Positions 1 through 5,756 of a stretch of 8,218 nt of DNA are shown here, piece after piece. This stretch comes from Hyphomicrobiales bacterium (GTDB lineage Bacteria > Pseudomonadota > Alphaproteobacteria > Rhizobiales > JAJFHB01), in NCBI GenBank assembly GCA_021775795.1, contig JAJFHB010000578.1, positions 1-8,218 of the forward strand. The letters are read 5' to 3'. The notes below the pieces were generated by a model that saw only the letters and a list, made by a program, of their open reading frames with translations, was not told the DNA's origin and did not search any database. The position numbers and the translations under genes are program-made. Numbering within the stretch: the first letter of the stretch is position 1; every line of letters starts with the position of its first letter.

Positions 1-1361
1 GCGGACGCGGACCAGAATATACATCCGCCATCGAACACACCCTGAGGAACATTTGCCAGGGTGGCATTTATGACCATCTCGGCGGCGGCTTTGCCCGCTA
101 TTCAGTGGACGCACTATGGCTCGCCCCTCATTTTGAAAAGATGCTGTACGACAACGCTCAGCTTCTAAATCTGATGACCCTGCTCTGGCAGGATAAGCAG
201 GAGCCATTGTTTCGTACCCGAACCGGTGAAACAGCAGAATGGGTTCTAAGGGAAATGATCGCTGATTCCGGAGCATTCGCTGCCAGCCTTGATGCTGACT
301 CCGAAGGCGTCGAGGGAAAGTTCTACGTTTGGTCAAAATCCGAGATTGATGGATTGCTCAACCCGGAAGACGCAGCGCTCTTTTGCGCCACGTATGACAT
401 CTCAGAAGGTGGTAACTGGGAAGAGACGAACATCCCGAACATGTTGCATTCTCTGGCTCTTCCCGCAGACGAGTTGGAAGAGCGACTGATCCCCATTAGA
501 GAAATCCTCTTTCGCCATCGCGCCGAACGCATTCCACCCGGCTGGGACGACAAGGTTCTCGCCGACTGGAACGGTTTGATGATCAGTGCCCTTGCCTTCG
601 CCAGCCGTGTTTTCGACCATCCGGCCTGGTTGGACGCCGCACAGCAGGCATTTGAAGTCGTACAGAGCCAAATGTACATCGATGGGCACTTGAGGCATTC
701 AATGCGTTTGGGCAAGGTTCAGCACTTCGCCACCCTGGACGACTATGCCAACATGACGGCCGCAGCCCTCTCACTCTATGAAACCACAGGCCAGGAAGAC
801 TATCTGCAACACGCCAGGACATGGCTGATCGACATTGAAAATCATTATCTCGACGAAGAACACGGTGGCTATTACTACACATCAAACGTCGGTGAAAATC
901 TTATCACCCGCTCACACACGGCCTCAGATGACGCCGTACCCAACGCCAACGCAACCCTGCTTGCCTGCCTTGCCCGCCTCTACATCTTTACCGGAGAGGA
1001 AACTTACAAACAGAAGGCAGATGCGCAGATCACAGCTTTCAACGGCGAAGTGCTTTCAAATATCTACGCTCACAGCACCTTTTTTAACGCGTTCGATCTT
1101 TTGATAAACGCCGCACAATACATCGTCATTGGAAAAAGGGGTGAGCCAGACACGGATGCCGTCATTGCCTCCATCTGGAAACAATGCATTCCAAACCGGA
1201 TCCTCACAGTCATCGAGCAGACAGACGGCCTTCCCCAAGCCCATCCTGCCCATGGCAAGACCCGGATTGATGGCAAGGCTACGCTCTATGTGTGCAGAGG
1301 AACAACATGTTCCCTGCCCATAACCGATTTAGCTGAAATTCAGAGTATCGCGAGCGCCTGA
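1..1361 (+). CDS. DUF255/YyaL-family thioredoxin-domain protein, 5'-truncated by the window edge
   Basis: The gene is open from the window's first bases; the reading frame starts at position 3 and ends at TGA 1359-1361, giving about 452 visible residues. Family members (YyaL, human SSP411/SPATA20) are usually around 650-700 residues: an N-terminal thioredoxin-like domain followed by an alpha/alpha barrel resembling N-acylglucosamine epimerases. The thioredoxin part is missing here because it lies upstream of the window. The visible part opens with the family signature GGIYDHLGGGFARYSVD followed closely by WLAPHFEKMLYDNAQL. It continues with DADSEGVEGKFYVW and PPGWDDKVLADWNGLMISA, and ends with the usual C-terminal segment LYVCRGTTCSLPITD carrying two cysteines. 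The biochemical role of this family is poorly defined; redox or sugar-related functions are guesses. It converges on rho. Internal GTG/ATG codons near position 105 lie inside the conserved motif and are not the start. The family call is strong; the function is unknown. Confidence 0.9.
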   Translation, partial: GRGPEYTSAIEHTLRNICQGGIYDHLGGGFARYSVDALWLAPHFEKMLYDNAQLLNLMTLLWQDKQEPLFRTRTGETAEWVLREMIADSGAFAASLDADSEGVEGKFYVWSKSEIDGLLNPEDAALFCATYDISEGGNWEETNIPNMLHSLALPADELEERLIPIREILFRHRAERIPPGWDDKVLADWNGLMISALAFASRVFDHPAWLDAAQQAFEVVQSQMYIDGHLRHSMRLGKVQHFATLDDYANMTAAALSLYETTGQEDYLQHARTWLIDIENHYLDEEHGGYYYTSNVGENLITRSHTASDDAVPNANATLLACLARLYIFTGEETYKQKADAQITAFNGEVLSNIYAHSTFFNAFDLLINAAQYIVIGKRGEPDTDAVIASIWKQCIPNRILTVIEQTDGLPQAHPAHGKTRIDGKATLYVCRGTTCSLPITDLAEIQSIASA

Positions 1362-1428
1362 CAACCTGCCGCCTGGCATAAACCGGAACCTAAGTTCCAA
1401 CCACGCAGTCATTTCGCAGGCAAATCGA
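1362..1428. terminator. Convergent spacer with two weak hairpins, possible bidirectional terminator
   Basis: This 67-bp spacer separates the ends of two convergent genes. It contains a small TGCC/GGCA inverted repeat at 1367-1378 and a GGAAC-CTAA-GTTCC hairpin at 1385-1398 (5-bp arms, 4-base loop). Neither is followed by a T-run on either strand, so a classical intrinsic terminator is not supported. Transcription may end here weakly or through Rho. The call rests on position and the repeats only. Confidence 0.25.
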
Positions 1429-2712
1429 TCACGTATTCATTGAATCGAAAAACTCGTCATTGTTTTTCGTCTGCTTAAGTTTATCGAGCAGAAACTCAAT
1501 GGCATCCACGGTTCCCATCGGATTAAGTATGCGCCGCAGGACATACATCTTCTTGAGGGTGTCGGGGACAACCAGCAGTTCTTCTTTTCGCGTACCCGAG
1601 CGGGTAATATCCATTGCCGGGAAGACGCGCTTGTCTGCCACCTTCCGGTCAAGAATGATTTCAGAGTTGCCGGTTCCCTTGAACTCTTCAAAGATCACTT
1701 CATCCATACGGCTGCCGGTATCAATAAGCGCCGTAGCGATGATTGTCAGCGACCCTCCCTCCTCGATATTCCGCGCTGCCCCGAAAAACCGTTTGGGACG
1801 TTGCAAAGCATTCGCATCGACGCCACCGGTCAGAACCTTCCCAGAGGAAGGGACAACAGTGTTGTAGGCTCGTCCAAGGCGCGTAATGGAATCAAGCAGG
1901 ATCACCACATCACGGCCATGCTCCACCAGGCGTTTGGCTTTCTCACTCACCATTTCAGCAACCTGGACATGTCGTGCGGCAGGCTCATCAAAAGTCGAGC
2001 TCACGACTTCGCCCTTCACCGAACGTTGCATATCCGTCACTTCTTCCGGGCGCTCGTCGATCAGCAGCACAATCAGATAACATTCCGGATGGTTGGACGT
2101 AATGCTGTGGGCAATGTTTTGAAGCAACACGGTTTTACCGGTGCGTGGCGGCGCAACAATCAGGGCGCGCTGGCCTTTACCCAAAGGCGCCACAATATCC
2201 ATGATGCGGGCGCTCTTGTCCTTGATCGTCGAATCCTCGACTTCAAGCTCCAACCGTTCATCAGGATACAAAGGCGTGAGATTATCAAAGTGCACCTTGT
2301 GGCGCGCCTGCTCCGGATCCTGAAAATTGATGGTGTTCACTTTGAGCAGTGCAAAGTAACGCTCACCATCTTTCGGACCACGAACGTCGCCTTCAACCGT
2401 ATCACCTGTACGAAGACTGAACCGTCTGATTTGACTTGGGCTAACATAAATATCATCAGGGCCCGGCAGGTAATTTGCGTCCGGAGAGCGCAAGAAACCA
2501 AACCCATCCTGCAGAACTTCAACGACGCCTTCCCCAATAATATTGACGTCCTTTTCTGCATAGCTTTTCAGGATGGCAAACATAAGCTCCTGCTTCCGCA
2601 TGGTGCTTGCGTTCTCCACCTCAAGCTCTTCAGCCAGAGACAGCAGTTCGGTTGGGGATTTACGCTTCAGGTCATGAAGCTTTATTTCTTTAAGGTCGGC
2701 AACCTCGGTCAT
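1429..2712 (-). CDS. rho: Transcription termination factor Rho
   Basis: Rho is a hexameric RNA-dependent ATPase/helicase that loads on C-rich unstructured RNA and ends transcription. The 427-residue length fits the compact proteobacterial type. An N-terminal Rho-N helical region (about 1-50) is followed by the cold-shock-like RNA-binding domain, with [13 protein letters not shown] at about 70-82 and [14 protein letters not shown] at about 85-98. The motor has Walker A APPRTGKT at about 187-194 and [11 protein letters not shown] at about 218-228. It also has Walker B ILLDS at about 271-275, the Q-loop [10 protein letters not shown] at about 294-303 and the R-loop region [17 protein letters not shown] at about 333-349. 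No key residue appears lost. The ATG at 2710-2712 is preceded on its strand by AGGA with 7-base spacing, supporting this start. It lies third in the minus-strand series hemE-hemJ-rho, but its 264-bp leader suggests its own promoter. The identification is essentially certain. Confidence 0.98.
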   Translation of the reverse strand: MTEVADLKEIKLHDLKRKSPTELLSLAEELEVENASTMRKQELMFAILKSYAEKDVNIIGEGVVEVLQDGFGFLRSPDANYLPGPDDIYVSPSQIRRFSLRTGDTVEGDVRGPKDGERYFALLKVNTINFQDPEQARHKVHFDNLTPLYPDERLELEVEDSTIKDKSARIMDIVAPLGKGQRALIVAPPRTGKTVLLQNIAHSITSNHPECYLIVLLIDERPEEVTDMQRSVKGEVVSSTFDEPAARHVQVAEMVSEKAKRLVEHGRDVVILLDSITRLGRAYNTVVPSSGKVLTGGVDANALQRPKRFFGAARNIEEGGSLTIIATALIDTGSRMDEVIFEEFKGTGNSEIILDRKVADKRVFPAMDITRSGTRKEELLVVPDTLKKMYVLRRILNPMGTVDAIEFLLDKLKQTKNNDEFFDSMNT

Positions 2713-2976
2713 ATTTGTCCTGCTGAACTCTTAGCATTGGCGGAAGCGCACTGTGCACTCATCTGCCCAAGCCTGAACGGTTTATCTGAAATGGGCATTG
2801 CCCTGAGGATACTTTGGATATGCGATGGATGGTTAGCGCCGCAACTGATTCGACACTTTCAAATCACTTGATCTGCGGGAAAACGTCAGAGTCGGCCCCG
2901 AAAAACGCAGCCGCAACAAAACACCTATACCAAATACTATTCCCGTTGAAAACACTAGACTGCAAATGTGGCAATA
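2713..2976 (-). promoter_or_regulatory. rho leader and promoter region, non-coding
   Basis: This 264-bp stretch between hemJ and rho has no credible gene. Read on the minus strand, it holds a poor sigma70-like pair near the hemJ end (TTGATA, 15-base spacer, TCTAGT). It also contains a short GGGC-ATT-GCCC hairpin (2793-2803), a GCAC-T-GTGC repeat (2748-2756) and the AGGA ribosome binding site just before rho. In E. coli, rho is autoregulated through a long leader; similar control here is an inference from length and position only. The exact promoter cannot be fixed by eye. Confidence 0.4.
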
Positions 2977-3417
2977 TCAAAATGGTTTCACAACCACAAG
3001 AATAACTATCGCTATCATCAAGACAGTGGGTACTTCGTTAATAATACGAAAAAACTTTTCGTCGCGCGCATTTGCATCCTTCGCAAACGCCTTCGCACAA
3101 CGGCTAAGAAAATCGTGAAAGCCGGTCAAGAGAACAACCAGAATAATCTTGCCGTAAATCCACCAACCAGACTGCCACCATTGATACTCGGGCACGAATA
3201 CCAACATCAGGCCCAACCCCCATGTGGCGATCATCGCGGGGCGCATGATAACCCTCAACAAACGCTCTTCCATGACCTTGAAGGTTTCACTCTGCACACC
3301 GGCTTCTGCCCGGCAGTGATAAACAAATAGGCGCGGCAGATAGAGCAGCCCGGCCATCCAGGAAATCACCGCAACAATGTGCAGTGCTTTTATCCAGGGA
3401 TAAAACTCAGCAAACAT
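2977..3417 (-). CDS. hemJ: HemJ-type protoporphyrinogen IX oxidase, membrane protein
   Basis: HemJ (UPF0093/TIGR00701 family) oxidises protoporphyrinogen IX to protoporphyrin IX, the penultimate step of haem synthesis, in the cytoplasmic membrane. It replaces HemG/HemY in most alphaproteobacteria and cyanobacteria. The 146-residue length is normal. Four hydrophobic segments are visible at about 8-31, 58-76, 84-101 and 127-144. The first carries the conserved region ALHIVAVISWMAGLLYLPRL with His13, and the third contains WWIYGKIILVVLLTGFHDF with Lys90. A conserved His and Lys in these positions are reported as important for the family, probably in haem binding. The ATG is at 3415-3417; the ribosome binding site is weak (GGAT about 9 bases upstream). 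The gene follows hemE after 56 bp in the same direction, so co-expression of the two haem genes is likely. The family call is firm; the activity is inferred from the family. Confidence 0.92.
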   Translation of the reverse strand: MFAEFYPWIKALHIVAVISWMAGLLYLPRLFVYHCRAEAGVQSETFKVMEERLLRVIMRPAMIATWGLGLMLVFVPEYQWWQSGWWIYGKIILVVLLTGFHDFLSRCAKAFAKDANARDEKFFRIINEVPTVLMIAIVILVVVKPF

Positions 3418-3463
3418 CAGGCTAATCCAAAACCTTGATAATCAATTCTGGCAAAACAAATCA

Positions 3464-3482
3464 GGCGCGCATCCTAAGCGCC
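3464..3482 (-). terminator. GC-rich hairpin at the end of hemE, possible attenuator
   Basis: On the minus strand a GGCGC/GCGCC inverted repeat (5-bp arms, 9-base loop) spans the hemE stop codon and is followed by the T-rich stretch TGATTTGTTTTG. It could weakly attenuate or stabilise the hemE transcript before hemJ. The stem is short and the T-tract interrupted, so it may be coincidental. Confidence 0.2.
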
Positions 3483-4532
3483 AGACCTAACCCTATCCAC
3501 AAGGCGCTCAACATTTGCAATTGGCGTGTCCGGAAGGATGCCATGCCCAAGATTGAAGATATGAGATCTACCGTCCAGGCTCTCGACTATATCGTCAATC
3601 GCCTGATCAAGTGCATCACCACCTGTCGCCAACACAATCGGATCGAGATTACCTTGCAGCACACTGTGCTTTGCTAAGGTTTCACCGGCCCATTCAAGCG
3701 GTACGGCCCAATCCAATCCAACCCCATCAACTTTTGTCGCCCTCACATAGGCCTCATAACGCACGCCACTGCCTCGTGGAAAACCGATTATCGGCGTATC
3801 AGGAAACTTCTCCCGAACTCCGCGAACAATGCGCATTGTTGGCTCAATGCATAAACTGTCATACTGCCGCGCCGTTAAAATACCGGCCCAGGTATCAAAT
3901 ATCTGTACGGCATCGGCGCCAGCTTCTATCTGAGCACAAAGGTAATCAATAGAAACATCGCACAGCAAATCGATCAGCTTTCCAAACCATGGCAGATTTT
4001 CATAGGCGGCAGCCCGGGCCGGGCGCTGATCGGGGGTACCCTTTCCCGCAATCATATATGTGGCAACTGTCCACGGCGCTCCACAAAAACCAATGAGCGT
4101 CTTATCGTCAGCCAGTTCCCCTCTTACGATTTTTAACGCCTCAAAAACAGGATTGAGGTGTTCAAGAACACGTTGCCTCGACAGGTTTGCAAAATCTTCG
4201 CCAGAAGTTATCGGTTCTAAAACTGGGCCTTCGCCAACTAAAAACTCCAGACGTTGTCCAAGTGCATGCGGCAATAACAAAATGTCAGCAAAGATTATTG
4301 CTGCATCAAAAGAGAAACGACGAATGGGCTGTAACGTCACTTCCGCTGCCAGCTCTGGTGCATAGCAAAGATCCAAAAATGAACCTGCGTTTTTGCGCGT
4401 TTCAAGATACTCTGGCAGATAGCGACCAGCCTGGCGCATGAGCCAAATTGGCCGGTGCGACGGTTCACGACCTGTCAGTACGTCGAGTACAGACTTTCCG
4501 GTGCTCGCTGGTCTCTCCATTGATTCAGACAT
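3474..4532 (-). CDS. hemE: Uroporphyrinogen III decarboxylase
   Basis: This cytosolic enzyme removes four carboxyl groups from the acetate side chains of uroporphyrinogen III to give coproporphyrinogen III, without a cofactor. The 352-residue length is typical of the TIM-barrel URO-D family. The N-terminal signature RPIWLMRQAGRYLPEY sits at about 27-42 and supplies the substrate-binding Arg33 and Arg37. FDAAIIFADILL at about 75-86 contains Asp83, matching the catalytic aspartate. The second signature GFCGAPWTVATYMIAGKG at about 148-165 includes Tyr159, and FNLGHGILPDTP at about 326-337 contains His330. The ATG at 4530-4532 is used; a second in-frame ATG at 4518-4520 (residue 5) is possible, and neither has an ideally spaced ribosome binding site. 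hemE directly bounds the candidate replication origin, as in Caulobacter and many other alphaproteobacteria, and is transcribed away from it. A GANTC methylation site (4522-4526) overlaps its first codons. Confidence 0.97.
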   Translation of the reverse strand: MSESMERPASTGKSVLDVLTGREPSHRPIWLMRQAGRYLPEYLETRKNAGSFLDLCYAPELAAEVTLQPIRRFSFDAAIIFADILLLPHALGQRLEFLVGEGPVLEPITSGEDFANLSRQRVLEHLNPVFEALKIVRGELADDKTLIGFCGAPWTVATYMIAGKGTPDQRPARAAAYENLPWFGKLIDLLCDVSIDYLCAQIEAGADAVQIFDTWAGILTARQYDSLCIEPTMRIVRGVREKFPDTPIIGFPRGSGVRYEAYVRATKVDGVGLDWAVPLEWAGETLAKHSVLQGNLDPIVLATGGDALDQAIDDIVESLDGRSHIFNLGHGILPDTPIANVERLVDRVRSGA

Positions 4533-4550
4533 ATCCCCTAAAACACTCCA

Positions 4551-4580
4551 ATAATCTTATTTTTAGTTGTTGTTTTTGTT
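4551..4580. other. A+T-rich tract, probable DNA unwinding element
   Basis: In this 30-base stretch 25 bases are A or T, and the plus strand is strongly T-rich. It sits at the hemE edge of the spacer, next to the DnaA-like box at 4586-4594. Such a tract flanking DnaA boxes is the usual site of initial duplex opening. From 4564 the bases run in threes as TAG TTG TTG TTT TTG TTG. The unwinding role is inferred from composition and position. Confidence 0.55.
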
Positions 4581-4585
4581 GGGCC

Positions 4586-4594
4586 TGTGAATAG
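4586..4594 (-). promoter_or_regulatory. DnaA-like box (CTATTCACA), weak
   Basis: The minus strand reads CTATTCACA, which is 8 of 9 to the consensus TTATNCACA, with the mismatch at the first base. It lies five bases from the T-rich tract, a position suited to guiding DnaA onto the unwinding region. One mismatch in nine is not rare by chance, so support comes from the location. Confidence 0.4.
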
Positions 4595-4595
4595 C

Positions 4596-4610
4596 GGGAA
4601 TTCAATTCCC
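4596..4610. repeat. Perfect inverted repeat GGGAATT-C-AATTCCC
   Basis: The arms are 7 bp with a single central base, forming an almost palindromic operator-like site between the weak DnaA box and the CtrA site. The shape suggests binding of a dimeric protein rather than a terminator, since no T-run follows. No regulator can be named. Confidence 0.5.
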
Positions 4611-4621
4611 TGCACAAGCCG

Positions 4622-4636
4622 TTAACATATTCTTAA
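4622..4636. promoter_or_regulatory. CtrA binding site, exact TTAA-N7-TTAA
   Basis: The sequence TTAACATATTCTTAA matches the full CtrA consensus TTAA-N7-TTAA, with seven bases between the two half-sites. In Caulobacter, phosphorylated CtrA binds several such sites in Cori and blocks initiation in swarmer cells. Here one full site lies between the A+T-rich tract and the perfect DnaA box, suitable for the same job or for controlling hemE transcription. The match is seen directly; binding and function are inferred, and the ctrA gene is not in this window. Confidence 0.65.
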
Positions 4637-4672
4637 TCAGTTACCCGCGCTCGGCGCCAATTTTGCAGCTGT

Positions 4673-4681
4673 TGTGGATAA
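4673..4681 (-). promoter_or_regulatory. DnaA box, perfect consensus TTATCCACA
   Basis: The plus strand reads TGTGGATAA followed by C, so the minus strand carries GTTATCCACA, the strongest form of the DnaA box. It is the only perfect match I found in the spacer and is near its middle. It anchors the origin call. Confidence 0.8.
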
Positions 4682-4724
4682 CAAAAACAATTGTCCCAAA
4701 TTGCGAGTTTTCAAAAGCATTTGA

Positions 4725-4740
4725 GCCACGAGCCCGTGGC
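4725..4740. repeat. Perfect inverted repeat GCCACG-AGCC-CGTGGC
   Basis: The repeat has 6-bp GC-rich arms and a 4-base loop, and lies eight bases before the DnaA-like box at 4749-4757. There is no T-run after it, so it is not an intrinsic terminator. It could be an operator for the plus-strand operon, a binding site for an origin protein, or a structure in a leader transcript. Confidence 0.45.
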
Positions 4741-4748
4741 CTTGGCAA

Positions 4749-4757
4749 AGTGGATAA
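4749..4757 (-). promoter_or_regulatory. DnaA-like box (TTATCCACT)
   Basis: The minus strand reads TTATCCACT, one mismatch (last base) from consensus. It shares the 9-mer GTGGATAAC with the perfect box 76 bp upstream in the same orientation, so the two form a direct repeat. This makes chance less likely than for an isolated near-match. Confidence 0.6.
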
Positions 4758-4887
4758 CTGAGAAGGGATCTGTGCATGCTCACCTCATTGCGGGAACATA
4801 CGCGATTTGCTACACAGCCGACTAAATTCTGGAAAGATTTAAGGCCAACGGGCACGATCACCACAGCCTCCAGCTTAAGGCAGGGGG

Positions 4888-4896
4888 TTATCCAAC
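4888..4896 (+). promoter_or_regulatory. DnaA-like box (TTATCCAAC), weak and inverted
   Basis: The plus strand reads GTTATCCAAC. The core TTATCCA is intact and the last two bases differ from consensus. Its orientation is opposite to the other boxes, and it lies about 30 bp before the chosen regulator-gene start. It counts as non-coding only if that start (4926) is right. Confidence 0.35.
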
Positions 4897-4925
4897 TTTT
4901 TCAACAATATCTTCCGGGTTGTTCA

Positions 4926-5756
4926 GTGGCACCAAAAGAAAAGACATTCTTTCACATTCACCTTGTGTCAGACGCAACAGGCGAAACGCTGAACACGGTC
5001 GCGCGTGCAGCGGCTGCACATTATGCGGACTTCCAGGCGCTCGAACACGTACATTCGCTCGTAAGAACCACTAAATTACTCGACCGGGTCATTCAGGACG
5101 TCGAACAAAATCCAGGGATCGTCCTGTTTACGATTATTGATCAAGAACTCCGCCGTGCCCTGGAACAGGCCTGCGCAAAACTGGAAGTTCCCTACGTCTC
5201 GGTTCTTGACCCGGTGGTCAACACATTCGCCAAATACCTGAACGCTGAATCCAGGCCGCAAATTGGCGGTCAGCATGCCCTCAACGCCGAGTACTTCAAG
5301 CGCATAGATGCCCTGAACTACACCATGATGCATGACGATGGTCAGCACACGGAAGGTCTGAATGCCGCCGATATTATTTTGGTGGGTGTCAGCCGCACCT
5401 CCAAAACGCCAACCAGCATCTATCTCGCAAACCGAGGCGTAAAAGTTGCAAATGTTCCGATGGTCCCCGGCGTGCCCCTGCCAAGCGCACTGGAACAACT
5501 TGATGATGTTCTTGTCATCGGGCTGGTAGCCAGTGTCGAGCGCATAGCGCAGATCCGGCGCAACCGCCTTTTGTCTCTGAACGAGACAACCTTTACGGAC
5601 TATATTGACAAGAAGTCGATCGCCGAGGAAATCAGCAACGCCCGTAAGATTTGCCAGCGCCATAACTGGCCGGTTCTCGATGTTTCCCGACGCTCAATTG
5701 AGGAAACCGCCGCGGCTATCCTCAACCTCCACCAAGAGAAACTAAACGCTGCATGA
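4926..5756 (+). CDS. Pyruvate phosphate dikinase / PEP synthase regulatory protein (DUF299, PpsR/PDRP family)
   Basis: Members of this kinase-pyrophosphorylase family inactivate pyruvate phosphate dikinase or PEP synthase by ADP-dependent threonine phosphorylation and reactivate it by Pi-dependent dephosphorylation, setting pyruvate-PEP flux. Starting from GTG 4926 the protein has 276 residues, the normal family length. It begins MAPKEKTFFHIHLVSDATGETLN, written here as the family's opening FHIHLVSDATGETLN at about 9-23. The P-loop-like signature GVSRTSKTPTSIYLANRG lies at about 154-171, and VPMVPGVPLP at about 177-186. The same frame stays open back to an ATG at 4776, but those 50 extra codons lack family resemblance and cover a DnaA-like box, so the GTG is preferred although its ribosome binding site is poor. 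Homologues flank the origin in Caulobacter and Rickettsia (RP001). The target is probably PPDK, the usual enzyme in alphaproteobacteria, but neither target gene is in the window. It overlaps maf by 4 bp. Confidence 0.93.
   Translation: MAPKEKTFFHIHLVSDATGETLNTVARAAAAHYADFQALEHVHSLVRTTKLLDRVIQDVEQNPGIVLFTIIDQELRRALEQACAKLEVPYVSVLDPVVNTFAKYLNAESRPQIGGQHALNAEYFKRIDALNYTMMHDDGQHTEGLNAADIILVGVSRTSKTPTSIYLANRGVKVANVPMVPGVPLPSALEQLDDVLVIGLVASVERIAQIRRNRLLSLNETTFTDYIDKKSIAEEISNARKICQRHNWPVLDVSRRSIEETAAAILNLHQEKLNAA

Larger units (their letters stand above)
4533..4925. other. Candidate chromosomal replication origin (oriC), Caulobacter Cori type
   Basis: This 393-bp non-coding spacer lies between divergent hemE and the kinase-PPPase regulator gene, the position of the mapped origin of Caulobacter crescentus and of predicted origins in many alphaproteobacteria. 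Seen directly: an A+T-rich tract next to hemE (4551-4580), one perfect DnaA box (4673-4681), three weaker boxes (4586-4594, 4749-4757, 4888-4896), an exact CtrA-type site (4622-4636) and two perfect inverted repeats (4596-4610, 4725-4740). Transcription leaves the region on both sides, co-directional with bidirectional forks. The box count is low compared with E. coli, but alphaproteobacterial origins often use few, degenerate boxes. I have not computed GC skew, so the call rests on context and motifs. It must also contain the promoters of hemE and of the plus-strand operon, which I cannot place confidently. Confidence 0.82.

Noticed and set aside
1801..2871. Open frame of 356 codons on the plus strand opposite rho
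   Set aside because: It is antisense to the unmistakable rho gene, has no recognisable domain and no ribosome binding site, and its length follows from the complementary frame of a conserved gene.
2814..3005. Short plus-strand open frame (63 codons) in the rho leader
   Set aside because: No ribosome binding site or recognisable content, and it runs into the antisense of hemJ.
4788..4816. Possible sigma70 promoter for the plus-strand operon (TTGCGG, 17-base spacer, TACACA)
   Set aside because: Spacing is ideal but both hexamers match consensus at only about half of their bases, so chance cannot be excluded.
4637..4864. Short minus-strand open frame inside the hemE-regulator spacer
   Set aside because: 75 codons without a ribosome binding site or family resemblance, lying across DnaA boxes; the non-coding origin explains the region better.
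5076..5663. Open frame of 195 codons on the minus strand inside the regulator gene
   Set aside because: It is fully antisense to a conserved family member and shows no protein family character.
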